Origin: an uncultured Fastidiosipila sp.
GTDB taxonomy: Bacteria > Bacillota > Clostridia > Saccharofermentanales > Fastidiosipilaceae
Length of the DNA: 6,340 nucleotides
Assembly (NCBI GenBank): GCA_938014865.1
Contig: CALLQJ010000162.1
Span: 1 to 6,340, forward strand
Direction of reading: 5' to 3'
Shown here: in pieces, positions 1 to 5,868 of the stretch
How positions within the stretch are numbered: the first letter of the stretch is position 1
Layout of the letters: every line of letters begins with the position of its first letter
The notes under the pieces: generated by a model
The model's database searches: none
What the model was told of the DNA's origin: nothing
What the model saw: the letters and a program-made list of their open reading frames with translations, nothing else
Program-made: the position numbers and the translations under genes

Positions 1-51
1 ATACGAGATTAAGCGTTGTGACTGGAGTTCAGACGTGTGCTCTTCCGATCT
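1..51 (+). other. Untrimmed Illumina P7/TruSeq adapter with 8-nt index (not genomic)
   Basis: Bases 1-9 (ATACGAGAT) are the 3' end of the Illumina P7 flow-cell oligo. Bases 10-17 (TAAGCGTT) are an 8-nt index, which would read as AACGCTTA in a sequencer's index read. Bases 18-51 match the TruSeq read-2 adapter from GTGACTGGAGTTC through to its end GCTCTTCCGATCT. This is recognised by eye from the well-known adapter sequence. Seen from the minus strand, a genomic insert ends at base 52 and runs into AGATCGGAAGAGC, which is exactly what an untrimmed read-through looks like. The contig therefore ends at base 52. Any ORF reaching into these bases is chimeric, including the stop codon at 29-31 of the adhesin frame and a plus-strand frame starting at base 35 that would encode MCSSDL. 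Confidence 0.98.
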
Positions 52-2902
52 GATCCGTACCATTATCTTCAAGCGTAAATATTGCACCGGCAAGAACTTT
101 CGGTTTGTTTTGATCGCCTTGATCACCTTGATCGCCTTGATCGCCTTGATCCCCTTCTTCGCCTTGAATTTTCTTTGGCAATTTGGTCAGCAAGAGATCC
201 GGGATATCTACTTCAATATAAACACGATTAGATGTTTCTTCCAGATCAGGATCATTATTAACCTTAACAGTTGCCGTATTATATATTCGATAGGAATTAT
301 TTTCCGGATAATAATAGTCCATCGCGTCTGCTTTGGCCGTGTCCGCGCTGTTCTTAAATTGAATACGTAATACCTTGCCGGCCAAAGCAGCAAGAAGATT
401 GGCATCCTTTATTGTAACTTTTAACTGCGTAATTTTATTATCTGATACAGGCTTGAAACTTGCTTCGTACTGATTAGGATTCAGTTCCACAGTATTCGTC
501 AGGTCGGCAAAGCCTGCCTTGCCATCCCCATATTTAATCACAAGGCTATCCTGCTGCGGGACTACAATCGGCTCTAAATCATCCTCAATCGTCAAGTTTT
601 CATAGCCGGCGGTTGAATCGGGCAAAGTGACATCTAATCTGTAGTCAGCCGAACCATCAAAATCAGGTAAAGGCAAAGCCTCTGCCCAGAATTTATCCGC
701 TCCGCTTGAACTTCCGTCTGAAATCATTTTATAGATATCGGCCGGTTTAGCTGTCGGAGGAATTACTCTGACTTCATTAGAAAGCACAGTGCCTGTATCT
801 GCCCGTAATTCAGCAACATTCGGCACGCCGCCTTCATTTACAATATCTGCTATTGCTGCATTGTTGGTATAGGCATCTTTAAGTTTTGCTTTAATAACAA
901 GAATATATCTCTTGCCGCTGTATCCGCCGTACGGAAAATTTACACTCCCGATTTGTTTAGGTTGTTTTTCAAGATTAAAGGTAACTGTCGTTATCTCTTT
1001 ATCCACTGTTTTTGTGACAGTCTGAACGTCACTTCCCTCATATAGTTCAGGATTTAGAGCTGCAATTAAGGTTCCGTTAGGCGTTGCGCCTGAAACAGCA
1101 TCTGCTTTTGCCGCCTCATTGCCGGCTAAAACAAAGGCATCAACAAGTTCAAAGCGTTTATCTAATTGGTCGTAAATATGTAAGTCATCAGTAACACGCT
1201 GAATAACATCTGTAAAAGGAACTTGGGTCGTAAAGGCGATTTCTTCATTCGGACTCTCCATTTTATAAGGCTCTTCCGAAAAACCGTCCTCAAAATTCCC
1301 TTCTTCAGGTGTCACAAGTTTGTGAATCTCAATTTCGCAATTATCTTTAGGATTGCCCTTAATATTACCGCGGTTAAGGTCTGCAGAATCAGTAGCGATC
1401 GTTTCGGTCTTTCCTTCAAATACCATCTTTAAAACCGATGGCTGATACGCATCACTTAGGAAAGTTTTTTCAGAAACATGATAGACAATTTTATAATCGC
1501 CGGATTTAAGCGACGACATATCGATGGCCAGTTTTTGATCCGACTCGAGTGCCGTCTGATCACCTGCTGTTACCTTATCGTAATCGCCGTAGCTATTCTT
1601 TTTATAAATTTCAAAAACAGCATTATTATCGTCCGGGTTTTTAGTAATAGCTGTCCCGCCCGGGACGGTAATATGTACCTGATCAAAAACAGGCGTTGCG
1701 ACTTCTCTGAATTTTTTGCTTAATTCTCTTGTAAAGTCATCAATATTTCCCGTTTCACTAGATGTATGGACATAAAAAGGTTCACCATTCGCATCTTTAC
1801 TGGCGGCAGCTGCAAAATATTCTTTTACTTGTCCCCGCATAAGAGCAGACCACTGATTGTTTTTATATGTACTTTCTAGTTCCGCTGTATCTTCCCAAAA
1901 AGCGGTCACAATATTTGCCGGGGAACCGGCGATACCTCCGCCATTTTGCTCATCTTTTAATTCTGTGGCCAGATCGTTAATAGAAATAAGCATCGATCTA
2001 TAACTCTCTACCAAACCGTTTAACCTGGTCCCTCCTTCTGCACCATATTTTTGATTAAACCATGCATAAGGATTATTAATATTAAAATCATCAACGGAAC
2101 TGATCCCCTCGGGAAATTCACGCGCACGTGCGGCATCAGACATATTATTCCATTTAGCCACATTGGCTGCCCCATCTGTTATGAGAATATATACTGTTTT
2201 ACGGCTGCGGTCTTCACCGTTTATTTTATATGACGACTTATTGTAGTCTTTTTGGCCATAGGCGTTTTCTGACGCAATTATATCTTTATATTCATTTGCA
2301 GCATATGCCAATCCGTCTACTGTAGGCGTACCGCCGGAAACTTTACTGTTAGTAAATCTCTCTGTTACTAAACTTTTTAAGTTATCAACTTCATACTGGC
2401 GAGAACGCAATTTCACTTGACGGGGCGGATAAGGATAAGGGAAAGGGTTAGTGTAGTAAGTGGTGAATGTACCGAGCGTATAGGTATTAGGTGTTGTTGA
2501 TAAAGATACTTTGCCATCTTCTTGAATAGAAACAGAACCTCTTTGGCCCTGAAACGTCGTTACCATCACACGATCTTTCGGGGAGCTGCCGTCAATATCC
2601 GTTCCGATATTCAGGGTATCGATCATACCGTTGACCGCTTCGCCAACGTCCGCAATAGTGTCTTCAAAGCTGCCGCTGAAGTCCTGGACAAAGACAACGT
2701 CTACAAAAGTGGAAGGCTCCGGCCAGCTGAATTCAATTTCACCGGTAATATTGCGCCGGCAAAGTTCCGAATGGCCTTCGTCGAGCCAGACTCTGTGACG
2801 GACATTTTTAAAACGGCCGTATTCTTTTTCCTGACCGATTTGCCATTCGGGGATTTCAAGATCGGATTCTCTGCCCCCGCCGCTTTGGCCGGCATCGTCC
2901 AT
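52..2902 (-). CDS. vWA-domain pilus-tip/adhesin-like surface protein, 3'-truncated by adapter, 5' end uncertain
   Basis: The frame runs to a stop at 29-31, but that stop and the last seven residues (QIGRAHV) come from adapter, so about 950 genuine residues remain. Residues 66-405 form an enlarged von Willebrand A domain. Its MIDAS metal site looks intact: D74-F-S76-G-S78 after the strand VDVVFVQ, T192 in GGTPTVDG, and D243 in ILITDG. At about 340 residues it exceeds a typical vWA domain, with extra segments near 121-165 (rich in Tyr and Pro) and 250-335, as in pilus-tip adhesins of the RrgA/GBS104 kind. Beta-rich domains follow at about 406-505, 523-715 (candidate isopeptide Lys528, Asn709) and 720-900 (Lys725, Asn892). 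A (GDQ)5 linker lies at 917-931, and a SpaA/Cna_B-like start (LAGAIFTLED) at 938-947. No LPXTG anchor is visible because the 3' end is missing. No signal peptide is visible either. The ATG at 2902 has AAGG directly abutting it, which is a poor ribosome site, and the frame is open upstream to 2963-2965 without another ATG. By family, a sortase-dependent surface adhesin is inferred. Confidence 0.85.
110..163 (-). repeat. 9-bp tandem repeat encoding (Gly-Asp-Gln)5
   Basis: On the plus strand the unit TTGATCGCC occurs at 110-118, 128-136 and 137-145, with one-base variants at 119-127 (TTGATCACC) and 146-154 (TTGATCCCC) and a degenerate copy at 155-163 (TTCTTCGCC). In the adhesin frame this encodes GEE followed by GDQ five times (residues 917-931). 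It is a hydrophilic Gly-X-Y linker between beta-sandwich domains. The unit is a whole number of codons, so gain or loss of copies keeps the frame. The near identity of the copies at the DNA level suggests recent expansion. It lies only about 60 bases from the adapter-damaged contig end. Confidence 0.9.
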
Positions 2903-2918
2903 CCTTATATCCGGCTTA

Positions 2919-3065
2919 TCATCCGGCAGACGTTTTAAACTTACTGTAAGATTTCTTTCTTTTTACCCCGGCTGCATTTTTATTCATATCTTTATCCCCC
3001 GATGAGTTTTTATTTCTAAGAGCGTCAAACTGCGTTTTAATATTATTGGCAAATTCAGATAACAT
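2919..3065 (-). CDS. 48-aa ORF: probable displaced N-terminus of the adhesin, or leader peptide
   Basis: It starts at ATG 3065-3063, 9 nt after a GGGGG tract (3075-3079), and ends at adjacent TGA TAA stops (2921-2916). A second in-frame ATG at 2987-2985 also has GGGGG upstream (2996-3000), with 8-nt spacing. The peptide starts MLSEFANNIK and ends with a basic stretch (KRKKSYSKFK) followed by TSAG. The stop lies 13 nt before the adhesin ATG, and the adhesin frame is open over this ORF's last 40 or so bases, where it reads RLPDDKPDIR before its first Met. A one-base slip in the A4 run (2933-2936 on the minus strand) would join ...YSKFK directly to RLPDDKPDIRMDD. So this may be the true 5' end of the adhesin gene, cut off by an indel or sequencing error. 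Alternatively it is an independent short peptide whose translation is coupled to the adhesin. Neither version contains a hydrophobic secretion segment. Confidence 0.4.
   Translation of the reverse strand: MLSEFANNIKTQFDALRNKNSSGDKDMNKNAAGVKRKKSYSKFKTSAG
2996..3000 (-). promoter_or_regulatory. GGGGG ribosome-binding-like tract before ATG 2987
   Basis: The minus strand reads GGGGG, then 8 nt (ATAAAGAT), then ATG at 2987-2985. This internal start, in frame with the 48-aa ORF, would give MNKNAAGV followed by a basic stretch. It resembles the G-tracts before ATG 3065 and ATG 3273, but differs from the AGGAG sites of the exporter genes. Pairing of G5 with a CCUCC anti-Shine-Dalgarno would need one G-U pair. 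It is an inferred alternative start only. Confidence 0.35.
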
Positions 3066-3084
3066 AAGCACTTACCCCCGCTTA
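3065..3084 (-). promoter_or_regulatory. Short hairpin with G5 ribosome site in its loop
   Basis: On the minus strand TAAGC (3084-3080) can pair with GCTTA (3069-3065), leaving a 10-nt loop that contains GGGGG. The 5' arm begins with the TAA stop of the 63-codon ORF, and the 3' arm ends on the A of the ATG of the 48-codon ORF. A ribosome terminating on the first ORF would cover the 5' arm, which would suit translational coupling. The stem is only 5 bp, so this may be chance. Confidence 0.25.
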
Positions 3085-3273
3085 GACTAAAAGCTGCTTT
3101 GCCGGCGCAGACGGAGAACGCCACAGGCCTTCTTCATCTCTGCCCGCAAAAAGCGAAATTTCTTTTTTAAAATGGCTTATCGATTGACATGAAAAATTCC
3201 CGGCAAAAAGCCGATCATTAACAGAATTCAACCGGATTCCGGCGAATGTAAAGACTTTCATTAAGCAAGTCAT
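3082..3273 (-). CDS. Small ORF, 63 aa, unknown; possible leader peptide
   Basis: It starts at ATG 3273-3271, 8 nt after GGGGG (3282-3286), and ends with TAA at 3084-3082, 16 nt before the next small ORF. The same frame could be extended to a TTG at 3318, but that start has no ribosome site, so I prefer the ATG. The peptide begins MTCLMKVFTFAG and ends SAPAKQLLV. It contains LFAG twice (in DRLFAGNF and ISLFAGRD), is fairly basic, has two cysteines, and has no membrane segment or signal peptide. I recognise no family. It sits downstream of the predicted promoter and upstream of the adhesin on the same strand. It could be a real small gene, a regulatory leader peptide, or a chance ORF in the leader. 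Confidence rests mainly on the start-site pattern. Confidence 0.25.
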   Translation of the reverse strand: MTCLMKVFTFAGIRLNSVNDRLFAGNFSCQSISHFKKEISLFAGRDEEGLWRSPSAPAKQLLV

Positions 3274-3371
3274 TAATTTGTCCCCCACTTTTACATGCTC
3301 TGCTCTTCTTAATATCAAAGTTTTTATGAAATTTTAATCCGTATTTAAAACAGATTTATAACAGAATAAGT

Positions 3372-3389
3372 AAAGAGCATGCTGTCTTT
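3372..3389. promoter_or_regulatory. Imperfect palindrome at the predicted transcription start
   Basis: AGCATGCT (3376-3383) is an 8-bp perfect palindrome flanked by AAAG (3372-3375) and, after a 2-nt offset, CTTT (3386-3389). It lies immediately downstream of the predicted -10 box, where the transcription start is expected (about 3386). It could bind a repressor or form the first structure of the leader RNA. The role is inferred from position only. Confidence 0.3.
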
Positions 3390-3392
3390 TAC

Positions 3393-3421
3393 ATTGTAGT
3401 CATTTTCTGAGGTGATGTAAA
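3393..3421 (-). promoter_or_regulatory. Sigma-A-type promoter for the leader ORFs and adhesin
   Basis: On the minus strand there is a -35 box TTTACA (3421-3416, 5 of 6 to TTGACA), a 17-nt spacer (3415-3399) and a -10 box TACAAT (3398-3393, 5 of 6 to TATAAT). Transcription would start near 3386 and run toward the adhesin. This gives a leader of about 320 nt to ATG 3065 and about 480 nt to ATG 2902. It is the best-matching promoter I found by eye between the exporter terminator and the adhesin. Confidence 0.6.
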
Positions 3422-3443
3422 CGAGGCAGTCTGCACACAAAGG

Positions 3444-3457
3444 ATAAGTTTTCTTAT
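3444..3457. promoter_or_regulatory. Inverted repeat ATAAG-TTTT-CTTAT upstream of the promoter
   Basis: Perfect 5-bp arms with a 4-nt spacer lie about 23 bp upstream of the -35 box, where activator sites commonly lie. In this AT-rich stretch a 5-bp repeat can easily arise by chance, so this is only a candidate operator. Confidence 0.25.
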
Positions 3458-3536
3458 GCTTTTCAGGCCAATAAGAACATTTACGAAAACGTTTATGTTA
3501 AATTTAGGTTAAACTATCTTTTATTTACACTTATTA

Positions 3537-3550
3537 TCGTATTTATACGA
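3537..3550. promoter_or_regulatory. Perfect palindrome TCGTAT-TT-ATACGA
   Basis: Six-base arms with a 2-nt spacer form a compact, operator-like palindrome between the exporter terminator and the adhesin promoter, about 115 bp upstream of the -35 box. It stands out because it contains two CG steps in a region of about 30% GC. No regulator family can be assigned by eye. Confidence 0.3.
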
Positions 3551-3577
3551 ATTTGATTAATTTTTTCTTAACGGGTG

Positions 3578-3623
3578 AAAAACGGGCATATTTCTATGCA
3601 CTTTGCACAAAATATGCCCGTTT
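3578..3623 (-). terminator. Rho-independent terminator of the ABC exporter operon
   Basis: A perfect 14-bp inverted repeat (AAACGGGCATATTT at 3580-3593, AAATATGCCCGTTT at 3610-3623) encloses a 16-nt loop that can itself pair through TGCA/TGCA. Read on the minus strand, the stem ends in CCCGTTT and runs into a five-T tract (3582-3578). It begins 33 nt after the stop of the second permease (3657). It separates the exporter transcript from the adhesin control region. On the plus strand the T-run after the stem is weak, and no plus-strand gene arrives from the left. Confidence 0.85.
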
Positions 3624-3656
3624 CATTACACTTTTTCAGGAAAATCTTCAAAACCC

Positions 3657-4799
3657 TTAAAACGCCACCGTCTCTTTCTTTCTCGCCGAGCTGATGACCA
3701 AGGCCAGCAGGATATACAAAAGGGCAAAGGCGAGCTGAATACCGAGGTTGAAGGAAAGGTTCGGGCGGTCTTCAATCACCCGCACATAGTAATAGATGGG
3801 AAAGGCTTTGGAGATGGTCAAGGGCAGCTTGCTTAAATAATCCTGCGGTACCATAACCCCCGAGATAAAGCTCAGGCCGAGCGGAATGACCGTGGCGCCG
3901 GCATAGGCAGCCGAACGGTTCGGCACGATTGCGATTAAAAGATAGCTCATGGCAAGACACACAAAGGTGAAGATCAGCGCATTCAAGAGGTACTGCGGCA
4001 GAAGCGGGACGTTTCCGAGCTTCTGCGTTCCGACCAAAAGGAAAGACGCTGAAACGAAGAGGACTAAGACCAGGACGGCGGTTAAGATCAGGCCCGCGAT
4101 GAGTTCCGCCTGACAGCGCAGGTGACTGTATGCAGAGACAAGGCTTCTGTTTTTGACATTGCCGGCTTTAAAGGGCAGCAGGAGCTGGGCAAAAATCTGC
4201 ATGATGACTGATAAAAGGATGAAAGATAAGTAGAGATAATAGTTTTTGAACCAAAGCGCAAGCGCCGAGGATGCGGGCTTGGCTTCGGGGAATTCGAAGG
4301 AAGCCTGTGTTTTCAGGACATCTTCCAAGGCCGGAATATCGAGCTGCCCGTCACTGTCTGTGAGGGCATAGGCCAGCCGCAGGAAGACTTCGCATTTTGC
4401 CTTCAGCCACTGCGCTCCCGGGTCACGCGGATCGAGTGCGTAAAGAAGGGCTTCATGCCCGTTTGCTATATTTCGGCCGAAATCCTCGCGGATCGTAATG
4501 GCGGCCGAAATGCTGCCGATCATGATGGCATCCTCTACCGCCTCCTCCTCTTCCCCGTTCGGGATATCCCGGCGTATAAAATAGCGTTCCAGGAAAGAAA
4601 TAAGCGCTTCGGAGGCCGGGCTTTTGTCGTAATCATTGACGTGAAAGTATACGTCGATGGCTTCGCCCTGAACGTTCTGCGGCGCTTCGTTCCCGCGGGG
4701 TGTCAGGATGACGGAGATGAGAAAAAAGATCAGAAAATAAATGATGATAATGTGAAGGTGCCTTTTTAAAAGGCGGAGATAAGTTTTAAGAACAATCAT
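3657..4799 (-). CDS. ABC-2 type exporter permease, second subunit
   Basis: This 380-residue protein has the layout of ABC-2 transporter permeases (the YhgE/NatB-like ABC2_membrane_3 group). A first membrane segment at about 15-33 is followed by a soluble extracytoplasmic domain at about 34-182, then five more membrane segments at roughly 183-208, 231-256, 270-292, 296-317 and 352-370. The typical late motif GLSFISGVMVP (308-318) and the conserved FPIYYYV (333-339) are present, and the protein ends in a short basic tail. The start is secure: AGGAGG (4810-4805) lies 5 nt before the ATG. It begins 13 bases downstream of the first permease and is the last gene before the terminator at 3578-3623. 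It is clearly different in sequence from the first permease, so the two probably form a heterodimeric channel powered by the upstream ATPase. The substrate is unknown; antimicrobial, lipid or ion export are all possible within this family. Confidence 0.9.
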   Translation of the reverse strand: MIVLKTYLRLLKRHLHIIIIYFLIFFLISVILTPRGNEAPQNVQGEAIDVYFHVNDYDKSPASEALISFLERYFIRRDIPNGEEEEAVEDAIMIGSISAAITIREDFGRNIANGHEALLYALDPRDPGAQWLKAKCEVFLRLAYALTDSDGQLDIPALEDVLKTQASFEFPEAKPASSALALWFKNYYLYLSFILLSVIMQIFAQLLLPFKAGNVKNRSLVSAYSHLRCQAELIAGLILTAVLVLVLFVSASFLLVGTQKLGNVPLLPQYLLNALIFTFVCLAMSYLLIAIVPNRSAAYAGATVIPLGLSFISGVMVPQDYLSKLPLTISKAFPIYYYVRVIEDRPNLSFNLGIQLAFALLYILLALVISSARKKETVAF

Positions 4800-4804
4800 A
4801 AGGA

Positions 4805-4810
4805 CCTCCT
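4805..4810 (-). promoter_or_regulatory. Consensus ribosome binding site AGGAGG of second permease
   Basis: CCTCCT on the plus strand reads AGGAGG on the minus strand, 5 nt before ATG 4799. It fills the short gap after the first permease's stop (4815-4813) and fixes the start of the second permease. Confidence 0.85.
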
Positions 4811-4812
4811 CT

Positions 4813-5868
4813 TCAAAGCTGCCGGTAGCGCTGCCTGCGCAAAAGCACGACGGCGAGTCCGGTCAAGAGCACGGCATAGAGGGCTAAAATGCCCAGATGG
4901 GAAAATGCGGCCCATCGCCGGTTCAGGACATTGATTTCATAAAGGCCTTCGCAAAGCAGGGAAACCGGGTTGATTTTATGAAGCCACGGGGCATAGAGCA
5001 TGACCTGCTGACGAACTTCTACGTTCATCATGCCGGAGAGCACGGCCATCAGGAGCGTCAGGGCGATCCCGATCATGATCCGAAGCCACTCGGGGATATT
5101 CGCTGCACCGAAGGGCAGTCCCCAGGCAATGCCGAAGAGCATGCCGCCGAGGATCAACAGGAGGCTCGGTCCCCAATAGCTGAATAAGCCGATCTTTAAA
5201 ATACATTCACTGAGGAAGAGGAGAATGGCCATGGACAGCGTCATGATGAAAAAAGACGCCAGGAAGCCGGCCAGGACGCCGCGGACTTTCGGGATCGGCG
5301 AGACGGCATGCCGCTGGGCTAAAGTGCTTTGGTTCGCTTGAAACAAAGCGGTGTATTCGGAAGAACAGTAGTAGCCGTAGAGGCTGAACATGGCGACGAC
5401 GCTGTAAAAATAAATTGAAAACTTGTCTTCGGTTTTGGCCGTTTCCCGCGACAGGCCGTCCGGATAATCCTGAAGCTTTGCCGCTTTAGGCCCCAGAGCA
5501 CTCAGCTGCTTGATATCGTTCGTTATGCCTAAAATCATCTGCTGCTTGAAATCATCACGGCCGGCGTACACATCGAGATCGTCTTTTATGAACGCGTCAA
5601 TCTCTTCTGCCTCTAAGGCTTCCGGCACCGCGTCTTCCTCTATGAGCTCGAGTTCCAAGCCGTCGATTTCTTCAAGAATCACGCGGTAAGGATTATCGGC
5701 ATTGATGCCGGCATAAAGTGTGATCTGCTTTTCTTCTCTCAGCCCGGCTAAGCTCAGGTACATGAAAATCATAAGAATCTGCGGGAAGATCAAAACCCAG
5801 AAACTCATGTTCTTTTCCCGTATGCCGCTCAGCACAAAAACACGGGCCATGCGTAAAATATCTTTCAT
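4813..5868 (-). CDS. ABC-2 type exporter permease, first subunit
   Basis: This 351-residue ABC-2 permease has a short amphipathic N-terminus and a first membrane segment at about 23-42. An extracytoplasmic acidic domain follows at about 43-150, then membrane segments at roughly 151-175, 197-221, 230-253, 262-280 and 322-343. The motif NPVSLLCEGLY (300-310), just before the last segment, matches the NP...L signature common in ABC-2 permeases. The protein ends in a basic tail (RRQRYRQ). The ATG at 5868-5866 overlaps the ATPase stop as TGATG. AAAGGAG (5886-5880) lies 11 nt upstream inside the ATPase gene, so translation is probably coupled. Partners are the ATPase upstream and the second permease downstream, consistent with a three-gene exporter operon. 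The substrate cannot be deduced; the family includes NatAB-like, drug- and bacteriocin-exporting systems. Confidence 0.9.
   Translation of the reverse strand: MKDILRMARVFVLSGIREKNMSFWVLIFPQILMIFMYLSLAGLREEKQITLYAGINADNPYRVILEEIDGLELELIEEDAVPEALEAEEIDAFIKDDLDVYAGRDDFKQQMILGITNDIKQLSALGPKAAKLQDYPDGLSRETAKTEDKFSIYFYSVVAMFSLYGYYCSSEYTALFQANQSTLAQRHAVSPIPKVRGVLAGFLASFFIMTLSMAILLFLSECILKIGLFSYWGPSLLLILGGMLFGIAWGLPFGAANIPEWLRIMIGIALTLLMAVLSGMMNVEVRQQVMLYAPWLHKINPVSLLCEGLYEINVLNRRWAAFSHLGILALYAVLLTGLAVVLLRRQRYRQL

Larger units (their letters stand above)
3274..3577. other. AT-rich control region between exporter terminator and small ORFs
   Basis: I see no convincing gene in these roughly 300 bases. 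They hold the minus-strand promoter (3393-3421), three short palindromes listed separately, and the start of the adhesin leader RNA. GC is about 30% over 3361-3580 by hand count, clearly lower than the flanking genes. I looked for riboswitch-like conserved blocks and found none I can name. Confidence 0.6.

Noticed and set aside
110..163. Short tandem repeats as a CRISPR-like array
   Set aside because: The 9-bp units are directly adjacent with no spacers and are in frame inside a protein, so this is a coding repeat.
35..370. Plus-strand frame of 111 codons starting MCSSDLIRT
   Set aside because: Its start and first six residues are adapter sequence, and the rest is antisense to the adhesin with a low-complexity (LIALIALIAL) translation of the GDQ repeat.
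2522..2938. Plus-strand frame of 138 codons antisense to the adhesin N-terminal region
   Set aside because: It is a shadow of the GC-richer 5' end of the adhesin. It has no ribosome site or recognisable domain, while the minus strand has a clear vWA domain there.
2925..2962. Programmed -1 ribosomal frameshift site at TTTAAAA
   Set aside because: Relative to the 48-codon ORF a -1 slip here leads straight to a TAA. The adhesin frame needs +1, for which no classic signal is visible. An indel or alternative start is simpler.
3082..3318. Longer 78-codon form of the small ORF starting at TTG 3318
   Set aside because: TTG has no ribosome site, whereas the in-frame ATG at 3273 has GGGGG at 8 nt, so the 63-codon form was preferred.
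3082..3330. Riboswitch (for example cyclic-di-GMP, often linked to adhesins) in the leader
   Set aside because: I looked for the conserved blocks in the minus-strand leader. Fragments such as GGCAAAGC appear, but the rest of the consensus and the paired helices do not, so it cannot be supported.
3578..3623. Hairpin as a bidirectional terminator
   Set aside because: No plus-strand gene approaches from the left and the plus-strand T-run after the stem is poor, so only minus-strand termination is supported.
4455..5206. Plus- and minus-strand overlapping frames inside the two permease genes
   Set aside because: They are shadows of well-supported membrane-protein genes, with no ribosome sites and compositionally odd translations.
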